NCBI GenBank assembly: GCA_017437785.1
Contig: JAFRXH010000021.1
Coordinates: forward strand, 1-62,630
Direction: 5' to 3'
DNA length: 62,630 bases
Source of the DNA: Lachnospiraceae bacterium
GTDB taxonomy: Bacteria; Bacillota; Clostridia; Lachnospirales; Lachnospiraceae
Each line of letters begins with the position of its first letter. The first letter of the stretch is position 1. The position numbers and the translations under genes are program-made. Shown in pieces: positions 27,121-36,000 of this stretch. Below the pieces are notes generated by a model. That model was not told the origin of the DNA and did not search any database. It saw only the letters and a program-made list of their open reading frames with translations.

Positions 27121-27879
27121 TTATTCTTCTTCCTCAGCCGGCTCGCTCTGGTCGCACATGTAAAGTGTAAGGTTTACGTTGAGCACGGTGGTCGTTTTCA
27201 TGGTAGGAACATATTCGCCTTCTTCACCGTCTTCTCCGGCTACGAATTCGTTGACCCTCGATACCTGCTCCGACCATACGCAGTTACGTACCAAAAGCAG
27301 CTTCTCCGATTTAGAGATATCTTCGATCAGACCTTTCAGATCGTCCATCTCACCCGCCAGTCGCAGTGTTACATCCACTCCGTAGATTTCCGAATTATAT
27401 GCGGGAGAACTGGAGTATTCAAAGGGATCCACACCGTCGATACTGCTATCACTCTCATTCTTTATGCGCTCGTTTTCTTCTGCCACTATCCCTGCCAGTA
27501 CGGAATACTGATAAGGCTCCACAGGTACGGGAGTGTTGCTGCTCCTGATGCTCAGATCATAAGCCGATAAGCCTCTGTCCAGTATCATATTGGTGAATAA
27601 GCGGTCTATCTCGCTGGAGGACATCATCGGGAAATAGTTGACCTTCTCAAGCACTATCTGCTCGTTATAGCTTTCAGCCTCGGACTCATACATGAAAAGC
27701 TTTGCCAACTTGGTCTCATTGACCTGTCTCAGCTCTTCCTGCTCTTCCAGCTCCTTGCTCATCGCAGTATTGCTCTTTATCGCGGGACGTATGCCCCACC
27801 AGCCAAAGCCCACCACTATCACTATGATGGAGAGCATGACTACCAGTCTTTTATCTCTTTCTGTCATCTGAACCTGCAT
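27121..27879 (-). CDS. pilO: Pilus assembly protein PilO/GspM-like
   Basis: A 252-residue bitopic membrane protein. A short cytoplasmic head leads into one membrane helix (about residues 12-30), then a coiled-coil-like region (KELEEQEELRQVNETKLAKL) and a ferredoxin-like C-terminal domain. This is the layout of PilO and GspM, which tie the motor ATPase and PilM/PilN together. The position directly after the PilM-PilN fusion and before PilB supports the call; sequence identity to PilO is low, as is usual for this family. The gene is 8 bp from its upstream neighbour. Confidence 0.75.
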   Translation of the reverse strand: MQVQMTERDKRLVVMLSIIVIVVGFGWWGIRPAIKSNTAMSKELEEQEELRQVNETKLAKLFMYESEAESYNEQIVLEKVNYFPMMSSSEIDRLFTNMILDRGLSAYDLSIRSSNTPVPVEPYQYSVLAGIVAEENERIKNESDSSIDGVDPFEYSSSPAYNSEIYGVDVTLRLAGEMDDLKGLIEDISKSEKLLLVRNCVWSEQVSRVNEFVAGEDGEEGEYVPTMKTTTVLNVNLTLYMCDQSEPAEEEE

Positions 27880-27887
27880 ATTATCAC

Positions 27888-29351
27888 CTACCTTCCTGCG
27901 CTCTCTGCAAGTATGCAGGTCACGTGTATATTCCAGGTATTATCGCTTCCGTTTAAGCTGTAACCCGAATAGGATACCGAGCTGAATATATCCTCTTCCT
28001 GGATCCTGGCAATGAATTTGTTTATGTCCTGAACCCGCTCCGAATTGGCGGTAAAGCTCAGTGATCCTGCCACGGCATCAAAGCTTGTTATCTCTATCTC
28101 CGCATAGCCCGTAGCGCATCTCTCCAGCGGCTCCCTTATCTTCTCGTTAAAGATGGGATAGGTCTCTACCGCATTCTTTATATTTACATAGCTGTTATAA
28201 CGGTCGCTGCCTTCCTGTATATCACTCACAGCCTGATCATACACACCCAGCTGCATCAGTGTGGCCGGATTCTCGTTATAGGTCTTAACTGCATCCAGCT
28301 CTTCCTCAGTCTTCTTTTTCTGCAGATTTACGAATATCGTGATACCCAGCATTACCACAAATATAGCTGCTATCAGTAAAAAGCTCTTGCGCCAGAAGTC
28401 GTCGACCTTCTTCTCTTTCTTCTTTGCATTGAAATTCGTAAGGATGTTATTTGTCTTGTCCTGTCCGAAGAGACCTGCCAGTGCCGGCAGCACGGCAGTC
28501 AGATCAAAGCGGCGCCCCACCTTCTGTGAGATACCGCAGTCATACCATTCAACCGTCGCATCGATACGTGAGGCGCTTACCATCTGGCGGTACACATCGA
28601 TATCCAGGCCTTTGATGCCGGCCACGAAGATATTCTGTATAGGCGTCTCCATCTGATTTGCCTTCATGAACTGGGTCAGCTGTGAAAGTGCACGTACGCA
28701 CTCTTCCATGTATTCCTCCGTGCCCGGTTCGTTAAAGCAGCGCTGCCCGGAATAGTAAACGAAGTTACCCTCTGCCCACAGTACATTAGTGAGCATGTTA
28801 TCGTCAGCTACCTGTACCACGAAGTTTTTGCATCTCTTGCCGGCGCTCTGCTCGATGGTCCTGATCATAACGCCTTCGCTTGAATATATGCCCTTTAAGC
28901 TGACGCCCGCCTCATTGAACAGCGCGATATAGTCTTTTATGAATTCGGCATCCACGCTCTCTGCGTATGCCTTCTTTATCTTACTGCCTTTTTCTACAGC
29001 TAGGTTGGTATAGAAAAATACAGGCACCGAATCATCCCTGGTCACATCGTTAAACTCGCGTGCCACGAATTCCAGCGTCTTAGCAGGGCTCATAGCCGGG
29101 AGCTCTATCCTCTTTCCGGCTATCTTAGAGCTGTTTACTACCAGGCTCACATCCTTTGTGGAAAGCTTGTTATGCGCGAAAAAGCCCTTGATAAAGGGTG
29201 CCAGCGCATCCGGATCCATTATCATTCCGTTGATGACGCTGCCTTCCGGAGATGCCATTGTATAGGCTGCCCTGGGCTTAGCACCCGGGCCGCTGCCGCT
29301 TGCGGTCACCACCTGTATCTGTTTGTTGGAAATGTATATTACAGTGCTCAT
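27888..29351 (-). CDS. Fused PilM-PilN type IV pilus assembly protein
   Basis: A 487-residue protein combining two normally separate proteins. Residues 1 to about 320 form an actin-like PilM-type domain (it begins VIYISNKQIQVVTASG and ends RFDLTAVLPALAGLFGQDKT). Residues about 335-355 are a membrane helix preceded by KKKEKKVDDFWRKS. The rest is a PilN-like outside domain with a coiled region and a ferredoxin-like fold (YAEIEITSFDAVAGSLSFTA). In classical systems, PilM binds the cytoplasmic tail of PilN; the fusion makes this contact covalent. It sits between PilC and PilO as expected. Confidence 0.82.
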   Translation of the reverse strand: MSTVIYISNKQIQVVTASGSGPGAKPRAAYTMASPEGSVINGMIMDPDALAPFIKGFFAHNKLSTKDVSLVVNSSKIAGKRIELPAMSPAKTLEFVAREFNDVTRDDSVPVFFYTNLAVEKGSKIKKAYAESVDAEFIKDYIALFNEAGVSLKGIYSSEGVMIRTIEQSAGKRCKNFVVQVADDNMLTNVLWAEGNFVYYSGQRCFNEPGTEEYMEECVRALSQLTQFMKANQMETPIQNIFVAGIKGLDIDVYRQMVSASRIDATVEWYDCGISQKVGRRFDLTAVLPALAGLFGQDKTNNILTNFNAKKKEKKVDDFWRKSFLLIAAIFVVMLGITIFVNLQKKKTEEELDAVKTYNENPATLMQLGVYDQAVSDIQEGSDRYNSYVNIKNAVETYPIFNEKIREPLERCATGYAEIEITSFDAVAGSLSFTANSERVQDINKFIARIQEEDIFSSVSYSGYSLNGSDNTWNIHVTCILAESAGR

Positions 29352-29421
29352 GTAATATGTTCCTCCGTGTTAGTTTTCGTAGTAAAGCTCCCCTGATGTG
29401 CCGGGGATGACACTTCCCTTT

Positions 29422-30624
29422 TTAATGCGACTGGTTTGCGATCGTCTGGTAAGAGCCGTATATGGGCTGTATCACGGCTATCATGATGAAGCCTACGATC
29501 ACCGCCATCACCACTATCATTGTAGGCTCGAGCATGGCCACCATCTTGCTCACTGCCATCTCGGATTCAAATTCCATCTGATCCGCTATCGATATCAGCA
29601 TGGAATCCAGTGAACCTGTCTCCTCACCGACATTTACTGTAGAAGACAGCTTCTTGGTAAAACCATCTACCCGGTCGATCGCAGTCGAAAGGTTCTCACC
29701 GGAGCGGATAGCCGCTATCAGATCGTCAAACTGCGATTCTATATAGGTATTTCCGATGGTACTCTTTGCTATGGTCAGGCAGTTAAGTATGGATATACCT
29801 GCCGAATAAAGGCTGGAAAGCGTTCTTGCGAAACGTGCCGTATAGACTATCTTACGGAGCTTGCCTATGACCGGCATATGCACTTCAAATTTATCGCGGA
29901 GATATTTTACCTTTGGTATCGAAAAGACCAGCTTGATGATCATGTAGCCGACCACTCCGAAGAATATCAGCATATACCAGCGGTTTTTGACAAAATCGCT
30001 CATCGCCATCAGCAGCCTGGTCGCAGGCGGAAGGCTTTCCATCTGCGCGAACAGTTCTTCAAACTGCGGCAGCACGAAGCCCATGATGACTATGACCACT
30101 GCCACTATCATCACGCCCAGTATCTTGGGATAGGTCATCGAACTCTTTATCTTCTGGTTAAGGCGGTGTTCCTTGCTGTAATACTCAGCCATCTGATCCG
30201 CCACTTTATCCATGTTACCGGCGTTTTCGGAGCTTCGTATCATGTTGATGAAAAGACTGGGGAAAGTATCGCCCTGATCCATCAGCGCATCGGAAAGCGG
30301 CATACCCTGTCGCACGCTCTTTAACACATCTGCGTATATCTCACGCTCCTGAGGCTTTATGGATTCATCTTCCGATATTATCTTAAGCGCACGCACCAGT
30401 GTGATACCTGCGTTTATCAGCTTGCCCAGGTTACGTGAAAAGTCTGCCAGGCGGTCGGGTTTAAGTCTCTTAGTCCTTACCTTACCTGTCTGTTCCTTCG
30501 CCTCTATTAAAAATCTGCCTTCGGCTTTAAGCTTCTCATGAAGATCCTGCTCGCTGGTAGCGTTCATGATCCCCGATATTACTTTGCCCTGATCGTCTTT
30601 TGCTTTGTACCTGTAGGCTGCCAT
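29422..30624 (-). CDS. pilC: Type IV pilus platform protein PilC/GspF
   Basis: A 400-residue integral membrane platform protein that couples PilB motion to pilin insertion. It has the two T2SSF cytoplasmic domains, each followed by membrane helices near residues 170-195, 218-240 and 372-395. Family blocks are FSRNLGKLINAGITLVRAL (near 65), ENAGNMDKVADQMAEYY (near 135), FARTLSSLYSAGISIL (near 270) and GEETGSLDSMLISIADQ (near 330). The N terminus has the usual MAAYRYKAKDDQGKVISG. The length is typical. Confidence 0.96.
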   Translation of the reverse strand: MAAYRYKAKDDQGKVISGIMNATSEQDLHEKLKAEGRFLIEAKEQTGKVRTKRLKPDRLADFSRNLGKLINAGITLVRALKIISEDESIKPQEREIYADVLKSVRQGMPLSDALMDQGDTFPSLFINMIRSSENAGNMDKVADQMAEYYSKEHRLNQKIKSSMTYPKILGVMIVAVVIVIMGFVLPQFEELFAQMESLPPATRLLMAMSDFVKNRWYMLIFFGVVGYMIIKLVFSIPKVKYLRDKFEVHMPVIGKLRKIVYTARFARTLSSLYSAGISILNCLTIAKSTIGNTYIESQFDDLIAAIRSGENLSTAIDRVDGFTKKLSSTVNVGEETGSLDSMLISIADQMEFESEMAVSKMVAMLEPTMIVVMAVIVGFIMIAVIQPIYGSYQTIANQSH

Positions 30625-30662
30625 TGCCCTGCGTGTCCTCCTGAAGAGTTTTCGGATCTATC

Positions 30663-31094
30663 TTAATAAACAAATATTCTCCACATATAATCTACGGTCC
30701 AGTTTTCCTGCACGCCGTCATATTCATATCTTACCAGATAATGCGGCGTAGTGTAAGTAAACATCGCCACTTCTCTTGTGGTACGGTTATAGGAAAGCAG
30801 CGTGATGCCCTCACTGGTACCGGCATATCTTTGCAGCTTTTCTTCCACTCCGTCTGCCAGTCCGTTATGATGTTCCGGCGCATATATGGTCTTGCCCACG
30901 CCATACATCTCTATGTCTGCTGTGATGAGCGCCAGCTTGATATTCTTTGCCTCACGCAGTGCCATACGGCCTTCCGAATGTACCTTAAACACAAAGAAAG
31001 CTGCCAGCAGTATAAACAACACTGCTGTCACTATCAGAATTACGCGTATTACATTTACTACCTGCCGTTTGTTGTGTTCCTGTGGAGTTTCCAT
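30663..31094 (-). CDS. Small pilin-shaped membrane protein without prepilin leader
   Basis: A 143-residue protein with one membrane helix (about 15-38) that continues as an amphipathic helix (RMALREAKNIKLALITADIE), followed by a small beta-rich domain ending YDGVQENWTVDYMWRIFVY. The shape is that of a minor pilin, but there is no G before the helix and no TLVE motif, so it should not be cut by prepilin peptidase. It lies between the J-like prepilin and pilC in the operon. It may be a membrane-retained assembly factor or a degenerate pseudopilin. Confidence 0.6.
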   Translation of the reverse strand: METPQEHNKRQVVNVIRVILIVTAVLFILLAAFFVFKVHSEGRMALREAKNIKLALITADIEMYGVGKTIYAPEHHNGLADGVEEKLQRYAGTSEGITLLSYNRTTREVAMFTYTTPHYLVRYEYDGVQENWTVDYMWRIFVY

Positions 31095-31097
31095 TGT

Positions 31098-31829
31098 TTA
31101 CCTGTCCGTCGCCGTACGCAGTTCAATATTTACCGAATCGGCATCTTTATCATTTATATTATACATTTTAACATATTTATAAAAATAAAACTCGCCATAT
31201 TGAGGACTTTCCAAAGTAAGATATACCCCCACCACATTTCCGGGGTATTCGTTACTTCCGGCAGCCTTATCTTTATACGCCGTATCTTCTATGGTAGTGT
31301 CCGTCCCGGTATCTGCTTTTCCTTTATTTGCGGGTACGAAGCGCAGTGACTTTATGGAATATCCCATGTATACCGCCTCATCAAAGGTCCATATAACCTC
31401 GTCTTTGTGCCCCGCATCATATTCCGGATCTGGCTTTGCCTTGGGCGGGTTTATCTCAAAATATCTTATCTTTAATTCACCGTCTTCCGCATAGATCTGA
31501 ATATGCGTATCCGTCCTGTCATACAGGTCGATCTTTGTACCGGAGAGGTTATTGACTGCCTCATCTTCAAAAGATCTGAAGATAACGGGTCTGGTAAACT
31601 CATCTTCTTTTGATATCTTGGCGCCTTCTATCTCCCCGCTTATCTTGCTCATTACGATATCGGCGACCTGCCTGCCGTAAGTCTGCCCCTTCACATCAAA
31701 ATACACGTTGGTAACGTTCGATATGATCACCGCTGCAGCACTCATAAATATCCCCAGCAGCGCGAAGCACACCAGCATCTCGATAAGCGTGGAACCCTTA
31801 TTCAGTTTTCTTCCCGCTTTCTTAAACAT
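31098..31829 (-). CDS. Minor prepilin, GspJ/PilW-like
   Basis: A 243-residue prepilin. Cleavage is expected after Gly12 (KLNKG before STLIEMLVCFALLGIFM), leaving Glu5 in the mature protein. The globular part is larger than that of a major pilin and beta-rich (PVIFRSFEDEAV, IDLYDRTDTHIQIYAEDGEL), as in GspJ/PilW minor pilins, which form part of a tip complex. It lies after the I-like and K-like prepilin genes, in the order K-I-J. Confidence 0.8.
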   Translation of the reverse strand: MFKKAGRKLNKGSTLIEMLVCFALLGIFMSAAAVIISNVTNVYFDVKGQTYGRQVADIVMSKISGEIEGAKISKEDEFTRPVIFRSFEDEAVNNLSGTKIDLYDRTDTHIQIYAEDGELKIRYFEINPPKAKPDPEYDAGHKDEVIWTFDEAVYMGYSIKSLRFVPANKGKADTGTDTTIEDTAYKDKAAGSNEYPGNVVGVYLTLESPQYGEFYFYKYVKMYNINDKDADSVNIELRTATDR

Positions 31830-31839
31830 CAGGCTCTCC

Positions 31840-32346
31840 TTACGGTTTGGTCACTGCCGATGACGGATGCATCATGTACCGGAACCTCATAGCGCCGGGA
31901 CGTACAAGCTGCTCTTCATCGATCAGCGGATCTGTACATGTATACGATACCGCCTCAAGATTATCCAGACGGAAACGCGGCGGATTATCTTTATAATCAT
32001 CGATGTTATAGTTTACGCCCTGATAGTTTTTTTCCATATCGGTACGTTCCGTATCAAGTACCAGCCAGAAACGGCTTACGGTGGCGCCGCCGGTTCCGTC
32101 TTCATTAAACAGCTCGGTTGTAACAAAAGAATCGTCTATCGCATCCGGATTCTTATATATCTCCTTAAAAAACATCTGGTTCAGGCGTGAACTGTCAACC
32201 GCCTGCGTACGCAGCCTGCTCGAAAAATCGACGATATGAAAGAATAACGCCATAAGAGCTGCCAGTACGGTAAATGCTGCCAGCGTCTCTACAAGAGTCG
32301 TTCCCCTGTTATCCGTTTTTTTAACTGAGCCGTTCCTTCTCATCAT
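31840..32346 (-). CDS. Minor prepilin, GspI/PilV-like
   Basis: A 168-residue prepilin with a 15-residue leader (MMRRNGSVKKTDNRG) cut before TTLVETLAAFTVLAALMALF; Glu5 is present. The TTLVETLAAFTVL wording is typical of GspI/PilV-type minor pilins. The second Met is an equally possible start. Its leader is nearly the same as that of the preceding K-like gene although the bodies differ. The gene follows that one after only 2 bp. Confidence 0.82.
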   Translation of the reverse strand: MMRRNGSVKKTDNRGTTLVETLAAFTVLAALMALFFHIVDFSSRLRTQAVDSSRLNQMFFKEIYKNPDAIDDSFVTTELFNEDGTGGATVSRFWLVLDTERTDMEKNYQGVNYNIDDYKDNPPRFRLDNLEAVSYTCTDPLIDEEQLVRPGAMRFRYMMHPSSAVTKP

Positions 32347-32348
32347 CC

Positions 32349-33017
32349 TTACTCACTCCCGAGATACTTCCATATCCAGACACATCTCCTGTCTATCAGA
32401 TTACCCGCAGGATTGACATCTGTCTGTCCGGTAACTTCGGCATAATCGCTTATAGTCCCGGTCTTTTCGCGCAGCTCATACTCGCTCCTTATCACATAGC
32501 TCTGGCTTCCGGAGCGGCATTCCACTTCCACAAACAGATGCGTATAGTCGCTCTTGTTGACTGATGTCCCCGGACAGGTCCACCACATACATACGCTTGT
32601 ACTGCTCGGAAAGCCGTTTATACTGGCCGAATCCGATTTTTCGAGTCTGAAATATCTTTTCGCATACTCCCAGGTATTACTGTCCTTATCGGGATCGTAA
32701 TGCGGCCAGGTCTCACCGCCCGGATTCTTAAGCGCATCATTTCCCGACACTATATTATACCTTAGATACTTGGCTAAAAAACTGTCTTCAGATCCCGATG
32801 TCAGATCTTCCCTTATGGACATATCGAGACTCTTTGCCGCTTCGGCATTCTTATCCTCCTGCATGCTGTTGTTCTGGGAACTGTAGAGGCTGTAGCATAC
32901 CGAAAGGAGTGAAAAACAGAATATCATAAGGATAGCGATAATGGTGATACACACCATCATTGCCACACCGCGGTTATCTGTTTTTGATCCCTGTCTTCTC
33001 ATCATCCTTTTGATCAT
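32349..33017 (-). CDS. Minor pilin of PilX/GspK type lacking Glu5
   Basis: A 222-residue protein. A 17-residue leader ends TDNRG and is followed by VAMMVCITIIAILMIFCFSL. Position 5 of the mature chain is Val, not Glu. In type II secretion, GspK, the pseudopilin at the very tip, also lacks Glu5, and PilX-type proteins begin in a like manner. The rest is a soluble domain with a possible disulfide (VCMWWTCPG). The ATG overlaps the stop of the giant GLUG prepilin (ATGA), so translation is coupled. It probably caps the fibre with the I- and J-like proteins. Confidence 0.72.
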   Translation of the reverse strand: MIKRMMRRQGSKTDNRGVAMMVCITIIAILMIFCFSLLSVCYSLYSSQNNSMQEDKNAEAAKSLDMSIREDLTSGSEDSFLAKYLRYNIVSGNDALKNPGGETWPHYDPDKDSNTWEYAKRYFRLEKSDSASINGFPSSTSVCMWWTCPGTSVNKSDYTHLFVEVECRSGSQSYVIRSEYELREKTGTISDYAEVTGQTDVNPAGNLIDRRCVWIWKYLGSE

Positions 33018-36000
33018 CTGTTTATCAGCTTATTGTATACCGTTACAAGCGTATCATACCTTTGAGAGAGCGGCTTGCTGAAATCCGAAACATCTGTTGC
33101 TCCGCAGTTGATGCCCGTCTTATAAGCGCGGTCATCAACTATTGCATAAAGTATATGATCGTTATCCTTCTTATATACCGACACAAGGGTCTTGGGCCTG
33201 TTAAAGCTGTAATCGGTGGCCTCTTCTCCGTCATGCGTGGTATCGGTGATAGTTCCGTAGAGCAGATAGTTCTTCTCCTCTCCGGCTGCTTCGGCATATA
33301 TACTGTTTGCTCCACCGGCTTCGAAGCAGCGGTAAATACCTGCTGCGCCTCCGCGCGTGATACCGTAAGCCTGCCCCGAACCGGAAGTAACACTGCCGTA
33401 ATCCCTGCAGTCTTCGATCCGCGCATTTGTGTTTCCGTCAACTTCCCTTATATGCGCCACGATCCCGGCAGCTATACCGTCAGCTGTGATATTTCCTTTA
33501 TTTTCAAGATTACTGAATACGGTTTGGGATCCGTCCCTTATCTCTCCAAGCCCCGCAAACGCGCCCGCCATTCCTTTATTTGCCGCAAGATCCATTTCGT
33601 TTACGCAATTTGCTATCGTTCCGGAATTGACACCCGCAAATACTCCTGCGGCACCGCTGTCATCTTTGACCTCTATCCCCACCGATACCGTACTGTCTAT
33701 CGTTATACCTGATATGTTTCCGCGGTTTTCTCCGGCTACCAGGCCCACGTATAAGCCCCTGAGTGCCACGCCCCTGTCTGAATATCCGGTACGTGCCTGT
33801 TCTGAAGCATCAGTATGCTGTATAGATCCAAGATTTATTCCGCATATTCCGCCGGCATACGCTTCGCTCTCCACGCTTATCACATAGTAGAACTCATTTG
33901 CCAGCTCTATTACAGCGGCATTTTCTCCGCATAAGCCTCCGACATATACGGCCCCGGTCACATCAAAACCGTCATATTCTCCGTTACCCTTACGGCTTGA
34001 GAATGATCCGATAAGACGGCCTGCGTTTCTGCCGCATAATCCGCCGACATATGCAGCCGATCCGTTGTGTCCGCTGCCGTACTGCGCATAACCCACCGCA
34101 CAGTCCTGTATAGTTCCGTAATTGACCTCACACAGAGGCCCGTAATAATCCGAATTTGAAGATATCAATCCGGTATTGCTGCAGTCGTTTAATACCATGC
34201 GGCCGCCCACACGTCCGATGATACCGCCTGCATACGTATATCCTTCATCTATCAGTTCCGCGCCCGATGTGCTTACTGCCGCCTTTGAATCTGCATCTAT
34301 GTATATGCTCTGTGCATCTGGTACGAATCCGAAGATACCGCCTGCCCAATACTGTGCAGCCACTTCACCGGCCTTTATGATATCATCAAGCTCCAGCTTA
34401 AGATTATTGACGATCCCCGAATTAGCACTGTCCTTGATATTGTTCGTATATTCAATACCCGATACACCCATCTGCGCCGAAATACCGTCAAGCGATCGTG
34501 CTTTATCTGCTGTAGAATTATTGTTATCCATAGCAGAATAAAGAACATCCAGAGCATGGTTACGGTCTGATGCGCTTACCTGATAATATCCGTAATATCC
34601 GCCCGCAACCACTTCATTAGCCACAACTTTCATATTACCGTTTGCCGTGATGAATTTATCGTTTGGTACCAGCCAGTGTGTATCATATGCGCTGACTTCA
34701 GGCAGCACTGCCGCCCCTGCAAATCCGCCTGCAAAGCTCTTTGCATAGACTTCCGATACTCCGCTTACAGCTCCGGAGAATCCATCGCTTCCATCATATA
34801 AAGCCTGATCTGCCACAGCTCCCGCAAACCCGCCCGCAAACAGGCCGTCTGCCACTACCCTCTGCAGGCCGCCGTTTTGCGTGATCACACGTCCCGCATA
34901 CTGGTTAGGCTGCGTGCTTCCCGCTTTCACACATCCGGCAAACCCGCCCGCATAGCTATATGCATGAACTATAAAGTCTCCGGTGATATCAGCATTAGTC
35001 AAAACAGAGCCACTCTTCAGCAGGCCGCATATTCCGCCGGCAAAATCCTCTTCGGCCAGGATATAGCTGCCCGCAAACGACGCCTGATCTTCTATACCGG
35101 CTGCAGCCGCACCATTAATGAGCAGACAGTTATAGACTGTCTTTAACTTTGTGTTATTATCGGCGGCGGCTGCGTCCACACATCCAGCCGCACCACCGAC
35201 CATCGTCCTGCCGTATACTATGGCATTTATCTCACTGCTTCCGTTTTTGTAATTGATCTTTCCGCAATTAAAGCCGGCGAGACCGCCCGCACATGCAGCC
35301 GAATAAGCAGTATTTCCCTTGGCCATCGTTATCAGAGCCATCATCTGCTTTTGGGAATCTGCGCTCATTATACAGCTGCAATCGTCTATCTCTTCTGCAT
35401 TCCACCCGCAGATACCGCCGGATAAGCCGTAGTACTCAGGCTTACTGCTGTCGCTTTCATCATTACCCATGGCATAGGTAAGTCCGGTATTGAGCAGTCT
35501 GTTGTTTCTGTTGTCCGGTTTCGCTGCAAGCTCCGGCAGCTTAAGGCCGATAGACTGGGGATCGCACTGATAAACGCGCATGTCAGCCACATGATCGTCA
35601 CCGGTCTTAAAAGCCCTTCCTATCACAGCCGCCACACCGCCTACGCCAGTCTTTCCTATCACGTTGATGTTATTGGTTGTTTTACTTGTGTTATCGCTCT
35701 TAAATGCACAGAGCTCGGCTATTCCGCAGTAGCCTCCCACGTAATAACGTCCTATCAGATATGCTCCGCTATCCGCAGGTGCATTGGAACAGTTATCAAA
35801 TGCAGCACGCCTTGCATATCCGACCAGACCGCCGTAATACCAGCCGCGCATCTGTTCGCTCAGCGCGCCCATATCTCCGCTCTTTCCGCTGATAAAGGTT
35901 TTTATCTCTTCATCCGTATACAGCCAGTAGCTTGAGCAGTCATTGAAATTCAGATCCGCATCATCTGCGCTGAAAGCTTCGCCGTCTACATTATCGCTTG

